From: Euclidia mi
Taxonomy: Eukaryota; Arthropoda; Insecta; Lepidoptera; Erebidae
Length of the DNA stretch: 64,000 bases
Direction: 5' to 3'
Assembly (NCBI GenBank): GCA_944739405.2
Contig: OX123187.2
Location: forward strand, 42,264,394 to 42,328,393
Shown in pieces: positions 23,601-36,100 of the stretch. Position 1 is the stretch's first letter. Each line of letters opens with the position of its first letter. The notes under the pieces were generated by a model that worked only from the letters and a program-made list of their open reading frames with translations, did no database searches and was not told the origin of the DNA. The translations under genes and the position numbers were made by a program.

Positions 23601-24130
23601 TAAGCGAGCGATAATTAACATTTTTAATACACACATAATTTCGAAAAGGCGTGTGTGTTTGAAGTTATTACAATTCTGTGAGTATTCATCGCAACAACCG
23701 CAATTATTCTATTATCATAATAATATTACGTCTAGCGGGCTTGACCCATAGTTATAGGAATTGACAAACAATTTTCCATAATATCTGAACATCAAATATT
23801 AAATTAAAAATTAAAATATTGTAAGGAAAAGCCATTCCATTATACCGACAACTATTGTCACAGTTTTTGCGCATTAATTCCGGTCTTTATCCATACCATT
23901 TTTAATCCTTGAGAGATATAAAATTGTTTATATAAGCTATAGAGCCTTATTTAGGAAGAAGATATTCCCTTAACTTGAATAATTGTTCGGCCCTCTAATT
24001 AGAACAACTAAATTCTGTTGCTCTCAAAGACACAGTAATTATAAACAGATTATGCATAGGTAGGATTCCAATTGAAATATAGGTACGAATATATTTCAAT
24101 GTAATTTTCATTTTTAGCAGGATTAGCAAA

Positions 24131-24191
24131 ATGGACTCGCTACTGTTTGCTTTGTCATTCGAGGTGGTTTTACTGCAAATGAGGATTTTAG
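24131..24191 (+). CDS. DRC9: DRC9 exon 1 as modelled (start codon)
   Basis: ATG in a good context (gcaaaATGG) opens MDSLLFALSFEVVLLQMRIL and ends in phase 1 before a strong donor, gtaagt. Just upstream, a T-rich run ends in 'tttttagcag' at 24120, which looks like an acceptor. The frame is open back through it, so this may really be an internal exon starting at 24121 with an upstream first exon not identified here. Confidence 0.65.
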
Positions 24192-27100
24192 GTAAGTACC
24201 CGCACTAACTATTTCTTTGTTTTATTTGAACTTAGCTTTAAGCAAAATCTTGTTATAATAAGAGCACAAACATTGATAATATTATAATTGTATAATAAAG
24301 TAATAAGATATCATGAATATGGAAATAGAATAAGGTAGTTGGACGAAAAATTATATTAGTTAACAGGATACTTTTTTATAGATACACAGTGCAATTACCT
24401 TTTTTTTCTACAGTCATAATCACGGGAGTCTTTATATTAGACTAGCCTTTTCCCGCGGTTTTACCCGCGTCCTGAGGGAACTACTTCGCGTACCCGAAAA
24501 ACCTAAACATCTTACGGACCCCTATTTTTCTAAAATAAAATATAGCCTATGTCACTCGCAGATAATGTAGCTTTCTAATGGTGAAAGAATTTTTAAAATC
24601 GGTCTAGTAGTTTTTGAGTTTATCCATTACAAACAAAATACAAATTTTTCCTCTTTATAATATTATAGTGTAGATAACCATCATCAATATCATCATAAAC
24701 ATCATAGTCAAGTAGGTAATTTAGATACTTGGTGATTAAGTGCTTGAAAATCTAAAAATCTGAAATTAATCATCATTATACATTATTATGACATAGATAT
24801 GTAGGTATATAAAATCACTCGAGGATGCCAGCACTTACACCCGCGTTATTTAAGGCTACTGCTCCGCTCCCGCTCATAGCGTGATATTATAGGTATAGCC
24901 TATAGCCTTCCTCGATAAATGGGCTATCTAACACTGTTATAATTGTTCAAATCGGACCAGTAGTTCCTGAGATTAGCGCGTTCAACCAAACAAACAAACA
25001 AACAAACTATTCAGCTTTATATATAAGTATAAGATTTGTTATAGGTATGTAAAACTACTAGATGCTACATATGTGAATATGCAGCTACTTTTTTCCCGAT
25101 CCCGATCACGATCCTTATTCTAACACCACATATTAATATGTAAATACCTACGGTAAAATGAAAACATAGTTTTAGCTGTGAGTTGTCTGTCAGTCAGTCA
25201 GAAGCATATTATTTAGAAACATATTACTTGTCCTGATTGACGGCAGGTAAGACGCGGGCAACTCCTAGTCTTGTATAGAACTATTGAACATGAAATGTGA
25301 AAATTTTGTAAAACAAAAACAGTTTTGTGGCACATGCTTCTGTAACAACTTTGTAAGCTTTTGTGGATGGAAAATATGATATCGCCACTTCCATATATTC
25401 TTATAGTGTGTAAAAGAAAAAACAAAATAATTAATCTAGTGGGACCTACATTTGCTTTGCACCTGAATTGGCTCAGTGGCGTGCCATTGGACAGGCCTAC
25501 AGCCAGCAGTGGACTGTAGCAGGCTGATGATGATGACCTGCATTTACCAATCTATTTAGCAGTTTGTTGTCATTAAATAATTAAATAGAAACTTTACCTC
25601 GAATCTAGCTTTCTTGCTATCAATTCATTTAGGTACTTGCACAATACGAAAAATCTAATAATATTTTTTAATATTATCCTATTAGTTCGAACGTTTCAAA
25701 GTTGAGTCGTGTGAAAGCTACATTGTGCGCCATCTGTTGGCTGAATATTATATGATTGCAGAGGGCAGCAGTGAGCTGAGGCTCCTAGATTGGCGGCCGA
25801 CCAACAAGATTGAAAAACTACAGCAAATCAAGCTTGTACAGGACCGGTAAGTTATGTTTGAATGTTGGGAGATGGCGTTCCGAAATTAAAACTTAATAGT
25901 CGTACACTCGTAGCACAATCTCTGTGTTGGTTAATACTACATCTTAAAGAAGATCCCCCAAAAATAAAATTATTACCTATATTTGGGTACAGACAATAAA
26001 TAATATTGCCTTATCAAAATTGATCAGTCACTAGAAACCATATTTTTTTAGAAATAACGATGCCTAGTTTGGTTTTAGATACATATTGAGAAATTTACAT
26101 TGTTAGTAATTATGGCACCCTATTAATTAGAATCTAATTTATTACAAATCCTACCCGACATGATAATTTCACGATATTATCATGTCCCAAATTATTTCTC
26201 TACATTGACTCTACAGGGGATGGCAATCTATTAAATGAATTCTTCTTGTGAGCAACCTCGTGTCAGACAAGTGTACGTTCAACTGTTTACCTCGTACTTA
26301 ACTTTATATAGTCCGTGCCACGAGAACATAGACTTTTTGTAAACAAAGAATTTCTACTAAGTAACTAAGCGACAGTTCTGTAAAAAACAAATAATGTCAA
26401 ATCCAATGAGCGCAGCGGTAGATAGATAGGTGTGTGTCATTCATTGTAAATTAATATGTCAATTGATTGGATTTTTATCGATATATGCGCTGACAACAGT
26501 GTTTTATGGTACTGGAACATGTCAGACGTCTGGAACGTCAACATTTTGCGTTAATCCATTATTTTTTGGATGTCAAGAAAAGCTTAGTTTAAAGTTAAAT
26601 GCAAGTTTATGGTGTCACAACGCTTGCCCTGCGGCCGGCATCTCGGAAAAGTCGGTGCAGGATTGAAGATGGCAAAGTATTAGTCGCACAGAATATTCTT
26701 TACACCTAATAAAAATAAATAGCTTCTTCTGACAAAGGTAACCCCAAATGTTATTTTACCGTAACTTTTAATGGCTTTTATTTTAGTTTATTCTGACGTT
26801 TTCATTCATACACAACGTGAAAATATCCATGCCTAGACATTTTAACAATGTACTAGCTAATGGTCTGTAATATTATTCATTTGTGGTATTTTTTAAATAT
26901 TTTAGGATAGCTTAGCTATTTTTATTGCCTATCAAGTCAATAATAGAGTACCGTGTTTGTACTCTATCATTGATATACATGGTTCTCTATTATTGTCGTG
27001 CATTTACCGAATTGCTTAGGTACGTGTAAAAAGCTACAAAATATCTGAGAAAATTTGACCACTCAAACACAAATAAAATATGTTTATTTTTGTAAAAATA

Positions 27101-30100
27101 CAAAATATTTGTTCACTACAGGAAGTCAAAGGTGATAAAATATAAATTCGAAGATATAGTAGCATAATTGAGCATCGAAAATAAAAACGACTGTTCAAAA
27201 AGTATAAAAGTTCACTAAAGCATAAAATCTCAAACAAGTGTTTGAAACAAAGGTTGTGAAGCCCTGCATGTGTGTTTACAAAAGTCTATCTTCTCGTGGC
27301 ACCAACTATAGATAAAGAAAGATCATATAAATACAATTATTCGTTATTATTAAATTTATTCTACAATGTTATTTGTTCTCCTTCCAAAATCAGACCATGA
27401 GAAATTGTTCCAACGTAATGATAAGTCCAATATGAGAGACCATCTTCTTAAAATTCTACCTATTCTTTAACTTCAAATAAAAGTCTATAGTAACGAACAA
27501 TAAGTTTAATTCATAAGTCGCCCACGCAAACTGTTAATGAATAATGTTCTTCAACTGAAAATATAAATTTATTACTTATTATAAAAACTAAGAAAGTACC
27601 AACTCGTAACGCTAACTAAGTACTTAGAAAAGATAACTGTATAATTATTTTGCTGAACAATTACAGAGACACGGTGAAGGAGATAATAAGAAAGACTCTA
27701 ATAGAATTGGTCGAGACTGGACAGTGGCACACCATTAAGCTCTCAATAGTAGAGCTCAAGCAGAAAGATTGTGACATCTCAGCATTGAGGCAAACCTACA
27801 CTCAACTTAGAACGTGAGTAGGTATTATTAAAGAAATATCTGATAAATGCCCTCATTACTAAAATTTCATACATAAATTTAAATTGGAGTAATTGATAAC
27901 AAACGTCCGAAACTCGAAAATGAAATTGATATCCAAAGATGTTCAAAGATTTTAGTTGAGTATTGAGTAGATAGTTAGTATGTTTAAGCGGGTTTGCTCT
28001 ACACTTAAAGCAAGCTTACCCAAGTGTTTGAAAGTAACGCTATATTTTTTGTACGTCTGGTACAATCATTACAGAGCTCGAGCTGAAATATTACAAGAAT
28101 TAGACTTCAAAAGAAACCAATGGGCGGCGGAGTTGCGGGACGCCGATCGGAAAGTAGCCGTGCTGCGAGACAAGATGAGTGTGCGTGAGCTGTGAGCGTC
28201 TTCTATGTTAATAGCAGAACCGACGAACATTGCACACGTAGTGATCCAACTACTTCTCAGTAAGGATGCAACGCTACAATTAAGAGAGCACCGGAGCGTA
28301 GCGTAATGTAAAAACGCAAATTACAAGAATATGTACCGAGTGTGTTTCCCAAAATCAATTATTGTGGGACTATTAGCATCGGTTAGTTCTACTGAGGCTT
28401 CCGTGTTGGTTCCGCGTGCTTACGTTCGCTACATGACTTTATCTGTACCTGGTATACGTGCACTCACATCTGTATGATGAAGAAATTGCTTTTTACCTAT
28501 ACGTTTACCGGATACATTTTCATGCTCAGTGCGTAACTAGTGCTCTCGCCTGTAAGATTAAATTAAGGCCACGGGGTCCTTTTAAGTTTAATACCGGCTT
28601 TATTATTGCGATATTTGATAAATAAATTGGCAGTGTGCTTTTTGTGTCCCCCGTAGAAATTGGTGGGTTGTTTAAATATAATTATATTATGTTTTCTTAT
28701 AAATTATTTATTTTGAAAATGTCCTCATAATAATCACTTTCACTGCAACAACTGCTAGCTTGATTACAAAATGGTTATCTCAGATGTATCAACTCAGAGC
28801 GCAACACGCGGGAACTAGTAACAGACAAACATAAATTTAAACAACCCACCAGGGTTGATAAAGTAAACATAATGTATGTATAATAATAACATATATATAA
28901 CATCTCGCCTTTATATTCTCACTCATTAGTTTACCTACAACTCATTAGACAAACACTTTTCTAGTCAAGTCACGTAGGTAGGTATATTTTACAGGGAAAA
29001 TAAATTTAAACAACCCACCAGGGTTGTTTAAATTTATGTTAGTCTTATAAATTATTTAAGTTGAAGATGTCCTCATAATAATCACTTTCACTGCAACAAC
29101 TGCTAGCTTGATTACAAAATGGTTATCTCAGACGTATCAACTCAGAGCGCAACACGCGGGAACTAGTAACTCGAAATTCTGCACACATTTCATTTCTTGC
29201 AACTTAGTCATCTTATATATCGTTACGAACTCTATAAAATGACACCCCGGTTAATTTGGGGAGGGAGTAAATGTTTCTATAAAGTAAACATAATGTATGT
29301 ATAATAATAACATATATATAACATCTCGCCTTTATATTCTCACTCATTAGTTTACCTACAACTCATTAGACAAACACTTTTCTAGTCAAGTCACGTAGGT
29401 AGGTATATTTTACAGGGAAAATAAATTTAAACAACCCACCAGGGTTGTTTAAATTTATGTTAGTCTTATAAATTATTTAAGTTGAAGATGTCCTCATAAT
29501 AATCACTTTCACTGCAACAACTGCTAGCTTGATTACAAAATGGTTATCTCAGACGTATCAACTCAGAGCGCAACACGCGGGAACTAGTAACTCGAAATTC
29601 TGCACACATTTCATTTCTTGCAACTTAGTCATCTTATATATCGTTACGAACTCTATAAAATGACACCCCGGTTAATTTGGGGAGGGGGTAAATGTTTCTA
29701 TAAAGTAAACATAATGTATGTATCTACCTATAATAATAACATATTACACCTTACGTTATGACTGACAGACAAGCTGTGGCTAAAACTATTAGGCGCAAGA
29801 ATTTGGCATGTATGTTCCTTGGGGCTGTAGGGGTGCACTAAGAAAGGATTTCCTGAAATTCCAACTCAGCTCGGACAGAAACAGTGAAATAAAAAGAGGG
29901 GGTGTAACTGCGGGCTACCTCTAGTATATAAATAGGTACTAAACGAACTTAAGTGTCCGTGTAGTGACGGATTAAGACGACGGAATGTCACCACCCCATA
30001 TCATCCCATGGGTGTGTAAGAGCCGACATAGGGAGCATAGTATCAGAGAACAGCACTGTAAGAGAAGGAAAATTTGATACAAACCCTATACCAACCCGTT

Positions 30101-33100
30101 TGGCCAGCGTGGTATAGTAGGCCAATTCCTCCTTTCAAAGGAGAGGCCTAGTCCAGCAGTGGACTGTTAAAGGCTGATGATGAAACGAACTTATGTTTGG
30201 ATGACATTACATTAAGCTATTATCGGTATTTGTGAAATAATCCTTTACTTCCTCTGATCAGATGTTACCGGATGGGCTCGTCTTGTTTAAACAATAATCA
30301 GTGGTAATCAATTCGTTAGATTAATTTTATTATACTCGTATTGATGCCGTCGATAACATTTGTCGTTAACAGAATATAAGTTTATTTATTTATTGATTAT
30401 AGCGCTTGATAATAACCAACAATAACACGATTAGAAAATATTACTATGTCAAAAACCTTACCTATGTTTACAATAATTTAATAAAAACCTCATCACTGTG
30501 TAAAATTCAATTAAACATAGTCTGAGTTAATTTAATTGGTAATAATATGTAGTACTTACATACCTACTGGTATTATGTAGTTTCTTATTATTTATCGAAA
30601 CAGGGTAACAGTTAATTATTTCAATATCTAGAAGTAAAGCCAATTTTCTGAGCTGTTTTTGAAACCTAGCCTACTTACTTGAGTGGTTTTAAAAATCCGA
30701 GATAATCGGTTCCACTGTTTGCTAGCCTTGGAGCGGAGATATTTCGACATTTCAATACTTTCCCAATATGCGCATTTCATCATTAAATCAGTGGTCACGT
30801 AACTATGCCTTTTTTTTTTTTTTTTTTTTGTTCACTACGGTGGTAAAACTCTCCTTATGAGTCATCTCAACTCCGCCAACCCAGCCATTAGAACGGCTAG
30901 GCTTGGGACTGGCGGAGGAGGTATGTGGAGGCTCTCCCCTAAAGGCGTTCGGGGCATACCCACTAAAAACCACCGCGGTGTCCCTACGGGTCCCGTGTGT
31001 TGGCGGGGTCACGCGATTCGCGATTTGCATACTTTCTCGCGACCCCGCCCGGGATTGGCCCGCCGTTGGTGTTGGCGGGCCCCGTCTCGTTATGATCTCG
31101 CAATCATCCATCAAACTTCTTGCATACATCAAACTTCTGGCATCCATCACCACAAAGCTACTTGGGAGGCGGCGAGGACACGCGCCGCCTCCCGCCTTTT
31201 GGCGGACAGGGAGCAGCCCCAGCGCTCACCGTCCGCAGGCAATAAATTTACGGTGGTCGGAGGTCGTCTCTAGTTCGACGTCCCCGACGCCCGGACCTAC
31301 GGTTGGGGAGAGGGCGATGTATTTCCCTCTCCCGCTCCGCCGCCTCCTTGCTCAGCATGACTGCTTCGCAGAAAGAGGCGACGGCGTTCCAAGACCTCTC
31401 ACTCCGGACCATAGACAGAACTACGGCCGGGAGCGAGAGGACAACCGTATTGAGAGCCGCGACCAGATCACGGCGCTGCGATGCCCAGGCTGGGCATTCC
31501 GCCAAAGTATGCAACGCCGTGTCTTCGACAGGGTCGCGGCTGCTGCCACAATGGTGGCATCCGGGCGTTTCCTCCCGGCCTATCCTCCACAAATACCGGC
31601 CAAAACAACCATGGCCGGTAAGGATTTGAGTCAACCGGAAGGTGAGGACGCCGTGACGTCTCTCCAACCACTCATCAACCACGGGACTTACCGCCACTAT
31701 CGTGGCGTGCCCGACGTAACTATGCCTAGTGTAACCCTTGGTGAAACATCGCATCGGGGCAAAGCAAAGTCCCGTTACATACTTAAGTTACTTTTGGATT
31801 ATAATTTTTTTCGGTTATTTCTTCATCATCGTGATCAGACTTTAACAGTACATTGCTCGACTAAGTAGCTCCTATGAAAAAAGGATTTGGCCTACCATAC
31901 CACGCTGGCCAAACAGGTTTGTATCAAATACGATCTCTCTGTCGGCTCTAACGACACCCGGCTGTGAAATATCAAAACCTAGTATCTGCATAAAACAAAA
32001 TTTTACAGGAGAGCCGAAAAACGATTTTTTATCTTTGACAGCGTGCCGTTGCAATTATATTTGTCGGAGCTTCTTGGGAGTGATTGCAAAATTTGAGGTA
32101 CATAACAGGCTTTATAAAAAAGTAGTTTTAATGCGTATATACAAAAAGATGTGCGTAGAGAAGCAGTTACTAATTAAAAAACTGTTTTCTCCGGCCAAAC
32201 TTCTGGAGTGTGACAACTTCAAAACCTAGTAAGATCACATGCTTTGTTTTCATTTAGTTCTGAATTAATTGAAATTGGACTAAATGCCAATGTAAACCTA
32301 GTAAGAAACGGCAAAATAAAATAAAAAATAACATAAAAATCAGTACAAAAGCAATTTATTAGAAAAATCAAGAAATCAGGAACCAAACGTTATTTTTGTT
32401 CGCATTGAAAAATCAAATAAATCGGAACATCTCAATGTAATATAACATAGTTAACATAATATAGTTTTTTTCTTTCATCCACAATAAATAAATTACAATC
32501 CCTTTTTCCATTTTTCCCCACAACCATTTTGTATAAAATAGTATTTAGCTTTATTTAGGGTTATTCTTTTTTGTTGAATACTTGTATGATCAGGATTTAC
32601 AAATGCTTCTTGTTACATTCGCTATCATTATTTGTAATTAGTGAGACTGAAAATGGCGGACTAAATTTCAGCTAAATCTTTAATTGTTTCGGGCATATTA
32701 GTGTAAAAATCACATTAAAAGATAAATACACTGTTAACCTATTAAACAAACCTCTCAACCACCAAGGGCAAGATGATCAATGTACCAATTATATCAGATC
32801 ATTATACAAATCATTGATCAGCGTACAAATATCAAACAGGCGTGGTAGCCAAACTTTTTAATTTGCCTTTTCGTATAAACGTAACACTCTCATGTAAGTT
32901 AATCATTCTCGACTTCCCCTATGTAATGTGCCGTTTGAAAAGTAGTATAAATAGCAGGTAGGTAGGAATAAAAATTTTAATTGTAGATTAAATCATCACT
33001 TTGGTGCTGTTAAAAATGTATACTTAGCACCGTTAATTTAGCCAGTTAGGTATAATAATACCTTAAATAGAAAAACCCAATAACACTGCCCGACCCAGGA

Positions 33101-36100
33101 ATCGAACCCGGGACCTCCCGATCCCACGCGCATATTTATGCTGCGAGACCAACGAGGCAGTCGTATAGGGTTTGATGTCGAGTTTTCCGTCTCTACGCAA
33201 AGATGGTATTTGCATCGTGTTATCCCTTAGTCGCCTCTTACGACACCCACGGGAAGATATGGGGTGGTGACACTTGTATTCTATGCCGTCAACCACACGG
33301 CCGCATAAGCAAGTTATAATAAAAGGTAGTACAAGCAAACTCTAAACATTAAACATTCGCTATGTGAAACGATCGAAACATGTACCTATATGACTGTTAT
33401 TTTTTACAATTATTAACTTTGAATAATCAAATAAAAAGTGCAAATAAAGTCTTATCTATACCACAAAGAAAAATAATCTTTGAAACAAAGCAATACATAA
33501 AACAAAATCTCGCCAGTTACCAACAAAACTTATACTCGTGTTATTATTTCAAGGTTAGAACTCTCATTCATAAAAAAACTGACGAAAAACAAAAACCTTT
33601 ACAATATTATGAACTGAATCGTACGTATCCTTGACAATGTTAGTCTTAAAAGCACCCATGATCAATTTCGAACGATAAAATTGGTATTTACGCAATTTCA
33701 CAAACAATTACGTGCGCGTGCCACGATGTCTTGTCAGTTACTAAAATTGCGCGGAGGTTTTGACGCACGTTTCAACCATTTTATTGGCCTTGTATCTACA
33801 TGAACCATTTTAAAACCTAGTAACTGCCAGTACTTACTTGGTTTATAAAATGGTTGATGTTGGATACTATGTTTTAATCTTGTATTTTTTTCATTTTTTA
33901 ATTTTTTTCGGTAGATACTAGGTTTGCGCCTTTGTGTAACTTCGTTTTTGATTAACCCCTCGTATGCCGGAACGCAGATCTACGCGAGACACAATAGCTT
34001 TTTAATTGTGTCTGGTATTCCGGCATACAAGAGGTTAATTCATGGGACTTTTTGCTATTCTACTATGTGGAGGGTAGTCTATAAGGTCTCAAACAGCAAA
34101 AATATTCATTTCCAAAAAAATGTCAGATACTAGGTTTTGAAATTGGACAGCCGGACTTGCTAGATGATATCATATTTGTATACTCTTTGCTTTGAATGAT
34201 ATTGGGTGGTGACATTCGTTATGCTCCGTCACCACATGGACGTTATCTGGCGAAAAATAATCATTAATGTCCAGCACGCGCCACTTATATACGTTTGCAA
34301 CACAATAGGTTTGTATTTTGTGTTTGTGTGTTGCAGTGGCGTAGCGTGGGGGGGGCCGGGGGGGCCATGGCCCCGGGCGGCACATTTCAGGGGGCGGCAA
34401 AAGACGCCGCGAGAATTAAAGAAAATATGTACTATGCGCGCGCACTGACTCCATCCTAGTAGGACCGCGCGGCAGCGCGGGCGCTGTAGGATAGGCAGGG
34501 GCGGGGTTGAGTTCTGCCGAAATTAGCAAACACCGAGCTTTTTTGACGACCGTTTGGCGCAGCGGGAGTGTAAGCAACTGCTACGCCGAAGGTCGCGGGT
34601 TCGATTCCTGCTCAAGTCAAACATTTGTGTGCATGAACATGGATGTTTGTCTTGGTCTGGGTGTTTCTATGTATAATATGTATGTATTTACAAAAAAAAA
34701 GTATATATGTATGTATGTTTATCCATTATCTAGTACCCATAACACAAGTTCTGCTTAGCTTGGGACTAGATGGTGATGTGTGTATGTGGTAGAATATAAA
34801 ATATAGAATAATTCCCGAACAGGACAACAATCGAAAACAAAATCATCCTCATTTTCATTACGTGAATACTTGTTTCGAATATGGGAGTGTTTTTTAATTT
34901 TGTCACGGTAATCCGTAGTTTTTGTTCAATTCTTTAATGGGTTGCAATATTCCGGTGATCTGCGAGTGTGTTATGAGTAATTTATGAATCCAGCCAGCCA
35001 GGGCAATAGGCCCGCCGCGTGCCGATGAAATGCCAGCGTTAATTATTGAAATTATTTTTGATTGGCTTATAACTACTATACACAATCGTTATTGTTGAAT
35101 TGGGAAGAAGGCAGATACAAGTCTCCCAAGACAATAGTCACACCTGCGGTATAACTTTAAGCTAAGTACTTGAATTTGGACTCCAATATTTATGATTATG
35201 AGATTTGCGTTAAAATCAAAGCCGATTATTTCACTTATTACAAACGCCTCCTGCGAATTTTTGGACGCAACCACGTGGGACGTGACGCGGGTTTAGTCCA
35301 TAAACTTAGATTTCACCTCTCAACTCCTTGTTTTTGCGAAAATAAAGAGTAGGAGTAAATGCTATTAACCGGTGACGGCCAGCAACGTCACCGTTGCGAG
35401 AAGCTACGCCCTGCGCTCTTCATAGCGCTTACGAACACGACAACGGCACCAGTTCTCGATCGGTCCTCTATTCGGAGGAGGATACCATTACCGTCGAATC
35501 AGGCCAACTTATGTTCTTATATGGAGAGCCAATTTAAAGTCATTCCAAGGTGTCATAATTTTGTTCTGGCTTTGAAATATCCAAGAGGAGCATAAAGTGC
35601 CATAAAATAAGGCTCTCAATTCCCGGCAGCTTCGTTATTCCCGGCAAAGGACGTGGTGGCGGGTACGGCATGTGGTCTGTGAGACTACAGGGCTACGGTA
35701 GGCTACCAAATACGGTATACCTTGCGACCTACAACGAACTTAATCTATGGCAAACACCTCGCCGAGCTCGAGGTAGAATTAAGTCACATAAAGTGGCACA
35801 TACTGGTGTTATTAGAAGTCCTAAGATAGGGGGAGGACATGGTAACTCTAGAGTCAGGTGACTTTTGCTACCAACCTTGGGGTGGCGTCGGTTTCCTGGT
35901 CAGGAGGAACAGTTTGTGGAAGTCGGTAGTGTGTCGACCCGGGTGCCGTACTTTGTACTTAAACTTAAACTTACCAATAGGGGCGGCCTAAAGGTGATGA
36001 TAAAAGTATGCGCGCCGAACTCAACTCACCCTGACGTGATGGCTGAGGCCATGGCCTCAGGGTGAGTTGAGTACATGTACCAGGACACTGTTAAGGCAAT

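Larger units (their letters stand above)
31958..34154. mobile_element. 2.2-kb TIR element with internal CCTAGTA repeats
   Basis: The left end reads CCGGCTGTgaaATaTCAAAA and then CCTAGTATCTG. The inverse of the right end (34121-34154) reads CCGGCTGTccAATtTCAAAA and then CCTAGTATCTG. The word aaacctagta recurs inside in both directions near 32220, 32294, 33813 and 33915. No coding capacity was recognised, and the target duplication is unclear (possibly 'ac'). A composite SINE and a tiny TTAA hairpin element lie within it. Confidence 0.65.

Noticed and set aside
26430..26666. Small cysteine-containing frame that might be a secreted peptide
   Set aside because: It lies within DRC9 intron 2, with no recognised signal-peptide cleavage pattern, domain or splice support.
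26946..26966. Small inverted repeat agagtac...gtactct
   Set aside because: A 7-bp stem is expected by chance at this length of AT-rich sequence.
30857..31868. Plus-strand frames of 138 and 321 residues
   Set aside because: They are antisense to the R1-like LINE coding region; the minus strand carries the real motifs, poly(A) and target duplication.
34543..34615. Candidate tRNA gene on the plus strand
   Set aside because: A- and B-box-like words are present, but the sequence runs directly into a SINE body, and no full cloverleaf with a clear anticodon arm could be drawn.
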